Assembly (NCBI RefSeq): GCF_000001735.4 | Contig: NC_003075.7 | Span: 14,881,001-14,945,000, forward strand | Direction of reading: 5' to 3' | DNA: 64,000 nt | Origin: Arabidopsis thaliana | Taxonomy: Eukaryota > Streptophyta > Magnoliopsida > Brassicales > Brassicaceae | Shown: positions 1-11,800 of the stretch, piece after piece | Layout of the letters: each line of letters begins with the position of its first letter | How positions within the stretch are numbered: the stretch's first letter is position 1 | Position numbers and translations under genes: made by a program | The notes under the pieces: model-generated | The model's input: only the letters and a program-made list of their open reading frames with translations | Told to the model about the DNA's origin: nothing | Database searches by the model: none

Positions 1-975
1 TTCCTCAGATGCAAATGCATCATTATATATATATCTGCAATAACATTTAGAGTGTAACGAACTAAACCAAATCGCCAAAAGAACAGAGAAAAAAACGGTA
101 CATAATGTTTTGTACGGTTATTTTATATTTTAATCGTTTCATAACTTTTATCACATTTCACGTTTTCAAACAGTGATGATCCCAAATAAATGCTTAGCTA
201 CATCATTAGTCTATTAGAATCGGTTAAAAAGTCTCCACTAAGGCACTAACCAATCATTTAATTATTTTGGTATTCTATTACTATCCTTCTGAAGTATATA
301 ATTAGTCGAGTGAAAACGTTATCAACCAAATCATACTAAAAATCACATACTAAACTCACCTTCACCTTCACATACTAAAAAAAGGATTATGGAACCAAAA
401 CTAAAAGACTTGAGAAACTATAAGATAAGAAACTTCTACATAGTTTCCTCTTTGCTTACCATTAAAATACAAATGATTGAATAGGCTATACTATAGCTGC
501 TATAGTAACAATGTACTGTCGGTGGAGAAGATAACGTGGCATGAGTACTTCACAGCTGGACCGTAAGATTACGACTACCTTTATTAAATTCCTCATCGGA
601 TCCAACGGTTACCGTACACCACCACTTTCTCTGCTGTCCCACTCTTCCCAGCTGTCCTTATTCCCTTTTTTTTATTTTATTTCTTTTTCTAAAAGATCCC
701 TAACAAATTATTTTGGTAGGAAAATATTTGCTGCCTTACATCAATCAATTCTGTATTAAGAAAACAAAAATGTTCAAATACATTTCAAGATTAACACAAT
801 CACGATTAACTTTAAATTAACGCGGTATAATAGGCTGTCCTTTTTTCGGTTTTTGCTTGTCTTAAGAGAAACGAATCATTTAGATTTTATAATAATCCTA
901 AAAGAAACGAATCATATAAAATGTATGGGAGAAAGAAAAAAATAATTTCATTAAAAATAATAATAATAGTCACGG
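1..975. other. intergenic, 3' side of GAE1
   Basis: AT-rich spacer with no convincing coding region. The only open frame (541-759) starts in mixed sequence and runs into poly-T, so I do not call it. The right edge should hold the 3' UTR of the leftward GAE1 gene, whose stop codon is at 976-978. I see no RNA gene or transposon end. Confidence 0.6.
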
Positions 976-2265
976 TTAATGTACAAGCTTGGCTTTAGTA
1001 TTGTATCCGTAATAAGAAAGATACCATCTAACGAACTTCTTCAACCCGGTTTCCAAATCGGTTGTCGGTTTATACCCGAATTCATTTCGGGCTGAGCTAA
1101 TATTGGCATGTGTGAACGGTACGTCGCCGTTTCCTGGCATCTCCACGAAGTTCCTCTTCGCTTTCACCTTTAAATGCTTCTCCAATATATCCACCAGAAT
1201 CGGTACTGTAACCGGAGATGTGTTTCCCAGGTTAAATATCCGGTACGGTGCTGCTCCACGTTTTTTACCACCCGACCCGGTACTTTTACCCGATGAATCC
1301 AGAGATCCTAAACATCCTTTCACTATATCGTCGATGTATGTGAAATCCCGGGCTAAATCGACCCGGTTTTTGCCCCGGTAGATTGTGATCGGTTTACCTT
1401 GTAGGATGTTTCTGGTGAAGGAGAAGTAAGCCATATCCGGTCTACCCCATGGTCCGTAAACCGTGAAGAATCTTAAACCGGTAATGGCAAGACCGTAAAT
1501 ATGGTTATAAGTGTGGGTGATTTCTTCGCCGGCTTTTTTCGTTGCGGCGTAGAGACTCGCCGGTTGATCCGTCCGGTCAGATTCAGAGAATGGAACTTTC
1601 TCGTTGAGTCCATAAACGGAGCTCGATGAAGCCCAAACTATCGCCGGCTGAGGATTCGCCGCTTTGCAAATCTCGAGAAGATTCACAAGTCCGGCGATGT
1701 TGCTATGAACATACGATTGAGGATTCTCCAAAGCGTATCTAACACCAGCTTGAGCAGCGAGATGCATCACGTGAGTGAAAGCAACCACATCGAAAAGCTT
1801 TGCTAACAGCTTCGCGTCGTTTAGATCTCCTTCAACGACGAAGATCCCTCTCGACGACAACAGAGATCTACGAGCACGTTTCAACGACGGATCGTAGTAA
1901 TTGTTGAAATTATCAAGTCCAACAACACCATCGCCGCGTTTCCTCAAGGCAAGTGACACGTGGCTACCGACGAATCCGGTAGCGCCGGTAACAAGGACGG
2001 AGATACCGCCGGAGCGATGGATCTGAGCGGAGGTACGAACCTGTTTCTCCCACTGGATGCCGCCCCAAGAAGCGGTTAGATAACGGCTACCGGAATCGAC
2101 GAAGCTTTGGAAACTCAAGTAAGAAGCGGTGAGAGCGATGAGGAAGAGAGCCCAAAGAAACATGGTGCTCGTAGAAGCGAAACAACGGTGGAGCTGACGG
2201 TTTGACCGGTCAATTTTGAATTTACCCGGCGTTGACGGAAACAGCTCATCTTCTATTGAAGGCAT
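976..2265 (-). CDS. GAE1: UDP-D-glucuronate 4-epimerase 1, Golgi type II membrane enzyme
   Basis: The enzyme converts UDP-glucuronate to UDP-galacturonate, the donor for pectin synthesis in the Golgi lumen. The 429-residue frame has no intron. A short basic cytosolic tail is followed by one signal-anchor helix (about residues 35-52), then an extended-SDR domain. The NAD-binding motif GATGFVG is at 94-100, the serine run SSSS at 213-216, and the catalytic pair is Y239 with K243 in YAATK. The length is full for the plant GAE family and the C-terminus looks complete. The start was chosen because it is the first ATG and is followed at once by the expected anchor. I recognise it as At4g30440; GAE6 is the closest alternative name. 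Membrane topology and Golgi location are family knowledge. Confidence 0.95.
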   Translation of the reverse strand: MPSIEDELFPSTPGKFKIDRSNRQLHRCFASTSTMFLWALFLIALTASYLSFQSFVDSGSRYLTASWGGIQWEKQVRTSAQIHRSGGISVLVTGATGFVGSHVSLALRKRGDGVVGLDNFNNYYDPSLKRARRSLLSSRGIFVVEGDLNDAKLLAKLFDVVAFTHVMHLAAQAGVRYALENPQSYVHSNIAGLVNLLEICKAANPQPAIVWASSSSVYGLNEKVPFSESDRTDQPASLYAATKKAGEEITHTYNHIYGLAITGLRFFTVYGPWGRPDMAYFSFTRNILQGKPITIYRGKNRVDLARDFTYIDDIVKGCLGSLDSSGKSTGSGGKKRGAAPYRIFNLGNTSPVTVPILVDILEKHLKVKAKRNFVEMPGNGDVPFTHANISSARNEFGYKPTTDLETGLKKFVRWYLSYYGYNTKAKLVH

Positions 2266-2445
2266 AATTTAATTAAACTCTCTTTACAACAAAAATTCTT
2301 CCTCAACAAAAATTTATCGGAAAAAATGGGTAATTAAATTTAGAGGAAATGAAGAAGAAGAAGAAGACAGATGCAGATCTTTTATTTTGGTATATATTTT
2401 TTTTCCCAAAAGCATCTGCTAAGGAGAAGAGGAAGAGACGGAGAA

Positions 2446-2455
2446 GTATATATAC
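2446..2455 (-). promoter_or_regulatory. probable TATA box of GAE1
   Basis: GTATATATAC lies about 180 bp upstream of the GAE1 start codon. A CT-rich leader sits between it and the ATG, which fits a 5' UTR of about 150 nt. Assignment is by position and sequence only. Confidence 0.4.
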
Positions 2456-5282
2456 AGGTGGGGTTAGGGGACAAGGAGACGCGTTAATTTGATTGCCAGA
2501 TTGTCATTTTTTTTTTGCTTTTATAACAAAATTAATATTTGTTGACAAAAAAAAACAATCCTAATTATTTGTTTAGAGAAAGTAAAAAAAAGAATCTACT
2601 AATTATGTATTGAAAAACTGGATAAATGCTAAATCTACCGCAATCTTTTTTCACCAATTTACCGCAATTTAAGGAGTTTTAAAAAACATAGTTAATTTTA
2701 TGGCGTCTTTTTTTTCTTCTCCATGTTAAAGCTTAGAAAGCTAGAATGTTGAAGTATGAGATATGAAGACTAATGAAGTTTGAAAGAATTCACTTGAGTT
2801 TCGATTATGTATTGTTTGTTATGAGTTGAAATATTTTGCATTTCTATACAAATTGAAATCATACATAATGTGTGAAAGAAAGCGTCTAAAAAAAGACTCA
2901 TAACTCATTCAACAATTAACACATGTAATCTCTAATCAAATTTAATTAAAAAATTGTAAACAAGAACGTGCGACCAACTTGCAACTAATTTTGTCTAAAC
3001 TTGATAAAGACTACCACATGCCTAGGTCATCGCCGGGTGAGGTTTGTTTTTTAGGATGCTGCTCTAATAGAACAAAGTCCGGATCGCAAGGCTTGGTCCG
3101 TGGATAAAAAGGTAATTTATCTTCAATCCACATTCACATTTATTATAAAAAAAAACTTTTATAATCGGTGGCATTTAAAAACTTTTATCAAGAAGTTGTA
3201 ATTCTTGTGATATGTAATGGTGTATGCATTTAGAGCAGCAGTGTGGCTTCGAATTTCAGATAGCAAAAGTAATTAATGTGAACTAATTTAGTAAAGTAAT
3301 TTACCACTCAATTATAGTGATAAAAGTATTTTACTAAATTTTACTAGTGATATTTTGCTGACTGGCCCGCATTGGGTCAAGTTCAGCACTCAGCAGAAAG
3401 ACGTGTACTAAATTTTGATATTAGTTTTCACTTTGGTCAAAATAAATTTAAAATTTTATTACTCAAATATAAAAAGATCTCTTTAGTATTTATTTTAATT
3501 AATCAGTGTAATAATAAAAAAAATTATAAAAAGAAAATTGCAGATATTGAAACAGGATAATGTGTGGGAGGACGTGCAGACCACAGCAATCACCATTGGC
3601 TGTTTTGCGAAAGCGATTAGAGAATGACATGTTGATACAAAAAAAACTGGGTGCCGTTTCCACGTTTCTCTAATTACCGCTTCCCCAAGTCACGGTTTCA
3701 CCATTAAAGACAAGGGATGGGCCATCTCTCACCGGGAACCGGAAGTATCGGATTACAGTCTTTTCCAGATTTTGTATCTACCGGCATTACCCAGTAATTT
3801 TGGGCGGTGCATTGCTATTTACTTTATTTTTCATACATTCACCATTTTTTTTCCTTTTAGAACTGATTATCGTTATTTATTTATTGTTGATAAATAAAAG
3901 TAAGTGTTTGACATCTTTTTTTTTGTGTGTGTATGCACAGATAATCTTATAAATTTTGTGTGATATGATTGTTTTTCTTTTATAATTCTATATATTTTGT
4001 TATTGTATGAATTATTTTATAAGAATTCGTTATTTGGTATTTCGGATTTACTCTTTACCTGAAACGTTGACTTTGGCTATTTCGTATTTCTTCCTTTATT
4101 ATTTTTTGTTTATTCGGGAAGATTCTTTATATATATGGGGAAGATTCTTTTTAATTGTTAAAGAAGATTCTTTGTTTCTAAACTAAAATTTGATTCAGGC
4201 AAGAAAAGATTTGCAAGATCCTGTTTGATTTACAAATTATATTTTTCTAAAAATAATGGAGTAAGCAATTAAGATCCGTCGAGCTACTTATACATAGCAC
4301 TATTTAACCATTGTTTGAAACTTTGTCTTGAAGCTATCCTGCTTAAGTCATAATGCATTGCTTCAATATTATACGTAATTTTGAAATTATAACAGCAATA
4401 ATTAAGAAAAGAGAAAAAAAAAACTAGGATAGTTTAACGCTTTTATCATTGGGTTAGGTTTTGCGACATACCTAGAGAGGCCAAATTACACTGAGGTTGG
4501 TGTAAGCCTTCGAGTATGTTGGATTGTGTTGTAAGAAAGTTATTATTTTATTTGTTGTATTTTATAATTTTGTTGGTAATCAATAGTTTCCCGGTTTAGT
4601 TTTCTTCTTCAAGTGGACGCTTGTTAATGGTGAGGATACATAATAAAAATAAAAGAAATCAAATTTTAACTAAATTTCATATCAAAACTTTGATGTTTTC
4701 GGTTTGGTTCATCTATATTGAACATATTCATAAACTATCCAGACGTTTCTATTTATTTACTTGGGGATTACAAAGAACATGTTAACTTTGTTTTGTAAAC
4801 GTGTCGTATACAAACACAATCGTTAAAAAGATTGAAGTTTCTATTACAATACATACTATCATCATTAGATGCACTAACTCGATTGATATAACGTTATATT
4901 CAATGTGGAGAATAATATTTGATATCAAAATCTGGTCCCATATTCATCCGGTAACTATAACCTGTGGGTCATATGGGTTGATTAACTTATTAAAAAATTT
5001 GGAAACTTGTTTTCTTTTTTTGAAGATTAATCTCAAATTCGAATTACCAATAATTTACGATTAATCAAACATGTTCTGTTCCAAATCTAAAGAGATTCTA
5101 CTTTTGGTGAAAGACTTGAATAGAGAGAGTAAGCTAGGTACACACACTCGCTCAAACAAAACATAACTTACGGTAACAAATTATTCATTCCATTCCGTAC
5201 ATACGATATTAACTACGACGAACCAAAAACATAAAACATACTTATTGTTTCACACTTTAAGTCGAAAAGTAATTATTATAAT
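2456..5282. other. intergenic spacer between GAE1 and the first Gly-rich gene
   Basis: About 2.8 kb of AT-rich DNA. It should contain the upstream regulatory region of GAE1 on its left and the 3' UTR of the Gly/Ser-rich gene on its right. A small imperfect inverted repeat (about 3285-3342, arms like AATTTAGTAAA) is visible. A less AT-rich stretch at 3560-3810 carries no open frame worth calling. The open frames at 3372-3560 and 4801-5064 have AT-driven composition and no recognisable product. Confidence 0.5.
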
Positions 5283-5606
5283 TTAGTTACCAGATCCTGA
5301 TCCAGCTCTAGAGCCAGCAAATGAACCGGCAGATGAACCAGCTGAACCACCCGAACCACTAGAACTCGAACTTGATGATGAGCTGGAGCTAGATGATGAT
5401 CTGGAACCTGAACCTGATCCAGAACCTGCACCAGCACCGGAGCCCGACCCGCCGCCAAGACCAATCCCCAATCCAACGCCCAAACCGATTCCAATCCCAC
5501 CTAGGTCAATCCCCAAGTCTTTTCTTGCGAGTCGGCTCTCGGTTAACATAACTAAACTTGAAATAACTACTAAACCAAGAAGAAAAAGACCTTCGGCCTT
5601 AGCCAT
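5283..5606 (-). CDS. small secreted Gly/Ser-rich protein (tandem copy 1)
   Basis: A 107-residue single-exon protein. Residues 1-24 form a signal peptide ending near LTES. Then comes a short conserved block, RLARKDLGIDLGG, followed by alternating Gly-Ile/Leu, Gly-Ser and Gly-Ala, a run of serines and a final Ala-Gly-Ser tail. The composition suggests an extracellular or wall-associated glycine-rich protein; no enzymatic function is implied. The paralogue at 8246-8734 shares the signal peptide/ARKDLG arrangement, the Ser run and the promoter geometry, so the two are a tandem duplicate. I recognise it as At4g30450. Several other open frames overlap it in other phases only because of the simple repeats. 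Confidence 0.85.
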   Translation of the reverse strand: MAKAEGLFLLGLVVISSLVMLTESRLARKDLGIDLGGIGIGLGVGLGIGLGGGSGSGAGAGSGSGSGSRSSSSSSSSSSSSSSGSGGSAGSSAGSFAGSRAGSGSGN

Positions 5607-5698
5607 TTTGGAAATCTTCGTGTGTTAAGACTTGCCGATAGATGTGTTTGAGTTTATAGTGTAACTTGATTAGGTACAAAAATGAATAACATGTTCGT

Positions 5699-5708
5699 GT
5701 ATTTATAG
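5699..5708 (-). promoter_or_regulatory. TATA box of Gly-rich copy 1
   Basis: Read leftward the sequence is CTATAAATAC, ending 93 bp upstream of the ATG at 5606. The same ten bases occur at nearly the same distance in front of the paralogue, which supports both assignments. Confidence 0.7.
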
Positions 5709-8245
5709 AAGCTTTGGGATTGTGTGAGCCGCTACGTGTATATCACCATAATTAATTTAACCTACGTACATTTATCATATTTCGTTTTATTATAGTTTAG
5801 AGAAATTATAATGGATATGCATTGAAGAGTGAATAATTAAGTATATATGCATGTTTTTTTCTTAATTAGATAGGTAAGATAGAGAGTGATGTTTTTACAT
5901 TTTTACCCTTGTAAGAGAAAAAGAGTTGAAAATGAAAGAGAAGAAAAAAAGAAGAAGAAGTTTAACGTATATAATAACTCATAAATTACCGGTGATAAAC
6001 AAATTAGCATGATAAATAAATAAGCTAATCCATAAATTAATATGTTATAAGAATAGATAATTGTTAATTTATTAGTTACTGAATGTTAACATGATATAAA
6101 AAATAATAATTCGTTATGTATAATAGTTATCTATAAGTAGCATACAATTTACCACTTTAAAAGACATGTTAGGGTGATAACTAAATTGTTAATGTATAAA
6201 TTAACAATAATAATTAAATTACCAAAATAAATAAATATGTTATTATATAATACATATTATATAATACAAGATTTAACACGAGAAACATGTTTTCGACGTA
6301 AGATGAATAGTGCTTTCACCTTGCTACTATATTTTAAAGACATGTTTATCATACTAATCAAATAATTAACTACCTAAACTTGTTACCGCCGAAACTCATT
6401 TTTTATTGTTGCATATAAATTGTTTTATCTTGATATTTTTCTTGTTAACGTGTATATGTGACGAAGGGTATATTTGGCATTAGTGTGAATCAGATGAAAG
6501 AGAACTAAATAACAAAACTTCATGGTCAGATTCTTTATTTTTCATTCTTCTGAGCATATATATTAAATTCACCCTATAGTTTACGCATACTACCTTAGAT
6601 AAGAGAACTACGAATACTTAATTAAACACATTTCTAGTCTAGTTAAATGTATGTTTTGATTGGCAATATTAATATGCAAAATGAAATTGTAATCCGGGGT
6701 GTGAATGTGATAAATTACAAATTAGGTAAGAACAAATCTTAGCTTAATCCATGTTATTTCGCAAGGTTTTCTTAAACCACCGGTGAGGTAAAAAAAAAGC
6801 GTTTGTAAAAAGAATTGAGGTTTCACTTCTACCACGACGATGAAAAGGTTTTCGCATTATAAATTTCTTTAAATCATTATATTCCACAGTTTTGCATCAA
6901 ACCGCAAATCAGCAATGACAAGTCATAGAGTGAATGAGTGATTATCTAAAATGCTTGATAGGATTATTATTTCGCTTGCGTTTTATTCTAACGAAACTTT
7001 CAGGATAATAGAACTGGCAAGTGCATATTTTAAAAATGTGGATTCAGGTAATGTGTGCATTATCTTCTGCTGCTACCAAACCCACCAGAGTCGACGGTCC
7101 ACTAAATTGAGTGGAAGCGAGGTAGTGGATTCTGCACGCTGAAACCAATCACTCGTACAGGTCACTAATCTATGGTTCCACTATGAATTATTTATTCAAC
7201 CTACGACACGTGCTTAAATCATTGTTCGAGAAAGATCGAAACTATACATTCACATTGGTTATGTTTTTATTGCTATGAATAACCCATAATGTTCAATCCT
7301 CATATAGAATACAAAAGTCATTAAAGAGAAAATTCTTCTCTGACAGTTATTTTTCTATTTTGAATCAGTGTTTGGTTTATTTTTTTAACTAAGAAAGGTG
7401 TAAATTAAAATAAGGTTATTTTAGTCACTGGATTCAACTAATAGTAAGTTATAGTTCTAATTATAATAACGATCATGCTGTTTAATTCTTTGGATCTAAT
7501 ACAAACACGTTTGCTTAGTTAAATTATGTAAACGACTTCTAAATCTAATGCTTGAGTTTAAAGTTTATACCCAAATTGTAAGAGGTGTTCTTAAGTTATC
7601 AGAAGTTCTTATGCAGATAATACATATCTAAATTATGTATATCACGGATTGGTTCGTTTTTCATTTTTTATTTTACATATATGTTTTTATCTAAGATATT
7701 GAACGTAACACATGACAAAACCTAAAAATGCAAATCGAATTCTTCAAAAAAGAAACAAAACAGAGCTGAATTGTGTTCATGGCTTCATGCTATAAACTTT
7801 GTTTTTGGTTGATGTCTTTTTTGTTTAGCTGAACGACGAGTCTCCAAATCGTGTTTGCTCTTTCAGTTGTTTGATATACATACAATCATATTTTGTGTTA
7901 TAACTTATATCGTTATATATATATATGTGTGTTATTTTCTGCTATAAGCGAAATATACCGAAGGAAAAAAAGGAAGAAACAACGAAATAAAATTAGTACA
8001 TAACATTTAAATTGGGAAATTACAACTTATAGTACAAAAGTAAAACATATACAACACCAAGAATCCAATTCGAATATGGAAGGGTATATAATTACGAACC
8101 AAACACATTAGAATTCCTCCTTTTCCATCTCCTGTACTCACACACTTTAGAAAGTTTACTTTTCAAGCATTTTATTTTTCTCATACTAATAACATAATAT
8201 AATTACGTATAAAACACAATATTGCATGCATGCAATATTCTTCAT
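5709..8245. other. intergenic spacer between the two Gly-rich genes
   Basis: About 2.5 kb, very AT-rich from 5760 to 6700. It has several short palindromic AT stretches, for example TTGTTAAT-type arms around 6189-6212. A less AT-rich patch at 7060-7160 has an open frame ending at 7142 with no recognisable product. I see no transposon with clear ends and no RNA gene. Confidence 0.5.
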
Positions 8246-8734
8246 TCAGTCGTCGCCACCACCATATCCTCCACCATATCCACCGCCTTCACCGTATCCT
8301 TCTCCGTTACCGGATCCACCTCCTCCACCTCTACCCCCTCCTCCTCCACCTCCTCCACCGTGACCCCCTCCTCCTCCACTTCCTCTTCCACGGCCTGACC
8401 CGGAACGTCCTCCCGAACCAGACCCGGCATGTGATCCGGCGTATGATCCAGCTTCGGATCCTGCATCACCTCCACCACCACCGGAGCTAGAAGAAGAACT
8501 AGAGCTAGATGAGGAAGAAGAGCTTGATCCTCCTCCTCCGGATCCAGACCCGGCACCAGCTCCGGATCCGGATCCACCTCCACCGATACCTATGCCTATG
8601 CCTATACCAGCACCGATCCCTCCAAGGTCCAAACCCAAGTCTTTTCTTGCGACCCGGCTCTCGGAGACTAGAACTGATGTGGCCAAAATCAAAGTTATTA
8701 GAATGAGTGATGATGAGTTATTCAGATCAGACAT
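8246..8734 (-). CDS. small secreted Gly-rich protein (tandem copy 2)
   Basis: A 162-residue single-exon protein. The signal peptide occupies about residues 1-26 and ends near VSES. It is followed by RVARKDLGLDLGG, Gly-Ile repeats, Gly-Ser/Ala repeats, a run of serines, and a longer C-terminal half of GGG runs broken by Arg, His and Tyr with an acidic end (GDD). The tail is longer than in the copy at 5283-5606, consistent with expansion of simple repeats after tandem duplication. It is probably a cell-wall glycine-rich protein; the function is unknown. I recognise it as At4g30460. The start was chosen by the signal peptide and by alignment with the paralogue. Confidence 0.85.
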   Translation of the reverse strand: MSDLNNSSSLILITLILATSVLVSESRVARKDLGLDLGGIGAGIGIGIGIGGGGSGSGAGAGSGSGGGGSSSSSSSSSSSSSSSGGGGGDAGSEAGSYAGSHAGSGSGGRSGSGRGRGSGGGGGHGGGGGGGGGRGGGGGSGNGEGYGEGGGYGGGYGGGDD

Positions 8735-8825
8735 ATTTATTTGGTGTTTGGTAATGCTTTTTCACCCCAATTTAGAGTGCTTTTGCAGTGCTCTTGATGA
8801 ATATGACACAATATGTATGTTGAAG

Positions 8826-8835
8826 GTATTTATAG
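8826..8835 (-). promoter_or_regulatory. TATA box of Gly-rich copy 2
   Basis: CTATAAATAC read leftward, ending 92 bp upstream of the ATG. It is identical in sequence to the box of copy 1 and lies within one base of the same spacing. Confidence 0.7.
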
Positions 8836-11800
8836 GCGTTCCAGAGCATATTAATATGGTAGTGAAAATCCTACAAGTCAAAAGTTGTTTCCACATCATA
8901 ATCGTTACAATATTGGTTATTAATCACAACTCAGCACGTTATTTCTAAAAAAATAAAAAAATAGAAATCATTCTTTTCAATCAACATTAAAATCAAATGA
9001 TTAATAATTCTTTTTAAACGCAACTATTAACTTCATTTTGCCTTTGCTCGAATCCTCCAAATCTACATCCAGTCGAAATTGATCTCAGGTTTCTTGACGA
9101 ACCCTAAATTTGATTTTCACCCAAATCGATTTCTATTCTAGTTTTGAAGTTGTTGTCACGAATTTGGTATTCATTGAAAAGTATTAAAAAAATTCGCTGT
9201 ATTTGGTTTGAAGTCTTTGGACCTTTAAATTTTTGGAGTAACGGGCGTAGCCATCAATAATTAATCATTAAATCTCTTCATTCTGTTTCAAAGAGCCAGA
9301 ATCTTTGATATGGAACATTGCTTCATTTAGCCTTAGCTCTCGTACGTCAAACATAGTTTGCAGATCATTATTGTAGAGAATAGTTAGGGTTTAAGCGAGG
9401 TTGGAGAGAAATCGAGAATGTCTAAGTATGACGATGAACCGTCGGAACGTAAACAGAAACTGGAATGCTAATCCTCCCTTGAACCAATTTCAACATTAAA
9501 CCAAACTAAAGTAGAGAAGTTCTGGTTGCTTCCATCCACGTAATGTTTTTTACTTCAAAGATGAAGAGAGAGATCGAGAAGAAAATGATAAACGTGTAAA
9601 TGATTGTTTTTGCACGAAAATAAATATGTGGATTCAAACATGTCCAACGTTGCAATGAACAGTCCTTCGGTGTCTGATCCACTATCTATCTCTCCGTAAG
9701 TGGACCTATAGTAGGTCGGTCATGCTCATGCATCTAATTTTAATATTTAACAATTATTTTGTAAGAATTGTTTTTCTTAACAGTTTTTTTTCTTTCACAA
9801 AAATGATTCGGAGTTTTAGTTTAATCTCATCAAAAAAAAATTGTACTAAAATTAAAAACATCATCTAATTATATAATTTTTTCCTCTAAAAACATCTTAT
9901 ATTATATAATGGATGATAAATCTTGATGGATTGATCGCTCAGAAAGTTTTTTTTTTTCTTCGTAGTTATATCATTTTATTAGCACCTTACATATATTTGA
10001 ACATGGTTTAAGTTTAACTGGGCTTACAGACCGATCTTATTATAAACTTACTGAATTAATTACTAATCTTTGTCGATTTAGAACTAGCCCCTGGTTGGAA
10101 GTTAATACCACGTATTTTACCCAAAAAAAGACAATTAATACCACGTAAATTCGGTGGCTATAAATATATGCATGGACTTGACCCAGAGATATTTGGGCCG
10201 AACAATGTTGAAACAATAATAAGGCCTTGAGATGGTTGGCCGGTGATACTTTCTCATGCCTCCACTATCTTTCTTTTCTCATCAGAACCAATTTGGTACA
10301 CAAGAATCTACTGCAAGTGCATATTCCTCAAAGGATTTTGTTTTCATGTTAATTTATTGGCGTATCTCGGTCTAAATGTAACCAGCAAACTATCTGCCTT
10401 GTTCAATATGTACTTCCACTAAACTATTTTGCATTCCATTGGAAAGTGACCTCCATGAAATGCCGCTCATGAATACTCTTAATCAATCATCCACCAAATG
10501 TTGCAGGATCTTTTTCGCACAGAACCAGAAAATGTTGCATATCTCATTCTCATCTCTTAGTCCGCACTCCACACCCTACGCCACTCACTTTGGAGTCTGC
10601 TCTTAAAATGATGTTATGACATAGTAAGATATGACCAACATAAACCCTTTCACACTCACGACATCTTCTTATATTGCTTATTTCTTAGGATCATGAATGA
10701 ATTGTTTCGACAATACTGAGAACGATACACGTCTTCAATATTCTGCATAAAGGCCAACATGGAAGTAGCTATATTTTATCGTGGAACTAGCCATAATGCT
10801 TGAAATAAACAATGTTATACTCATAATATCAATTAAATGTTTGTGATATACTACTATATAATTAACCACTAGTAACTTCATCATCATCCTTTTTATTATT
10901 TTTGGGTCAACTATATCATTATCCTTATTCAACCAATTTTATTCTTATATAAGAGGAAAATCGAATTAGGTAAACGGAAAATGCGATTACTTTCTGAACT
11001 CAAAAGAAGGAATCGAAACAATTTTTGTTATAATATTAACAATTTTCGTGTGGTCTTTATCAAATTACGATCCTGATTTATGAACACGTGGCGCTAAGTT
11101 AGTTCAGTTTCATTCATTGAGCTTTTAATTGAACAATGAGCGTTACCAATTTTGTGTTTTTTTTCTCGCAAAATGATTTTTTCTTGTTCAGAAGGACACG
11201 AAGTGTTCATCATCTTCTTACATGGCAAAAGTACGAAAACATCTGAGATTGTGGCACGTGTGTTACCCTGACGACTCTCTTCTCGTCCCTTTTTCACTTT
11301 TCCAGTTTCAAGTTAACACGCGGATTGGGCCCGGAGGTTTCTTGATTCGTCAATCGTTAGCCACACACAAGTTTTATTCTTTAACCTTTTATTTTCTTTA
11401 GTTAGTTTCATTGTAAACAATTTTTTTTTAAAAACAAAAAAAAACAGAGGTTGACCTAGAAAAGAAATAAATGCAGCGGTATTGAATTGTTTTCTTCTCA
11501 ACAGTCATCATCATCATCAATAAAAGAAACATCAAATCAAATAGTTGAATCACTGTATGAAATTAAGAGCCAGAATTTCACAGCTCAATTGCAACTTTGC
11601 AACCGAATGGCTAAAAACCCTTACAAAAAAAAAGACGAATGATTGCAAACTTGCGGAATTAAATGCAAATGCACTTATAACAAGCCGCAGTACTTAATCA
11701 TCAGTATTAGAGTGACGCTAAAAAATTTGTATTTGAAAGAATTATGTTCATTCTCATTAAAATAAGAGTAGGATACATGTTATCTCTAGACCTAACATGT

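Noticed and set aside
8230..8706. Several frames antisense or out of phase to the Gly-rich gene
   Set aside because: They arise from simple GGN/CCN and AGY repeats of the real gene on the minus strand.
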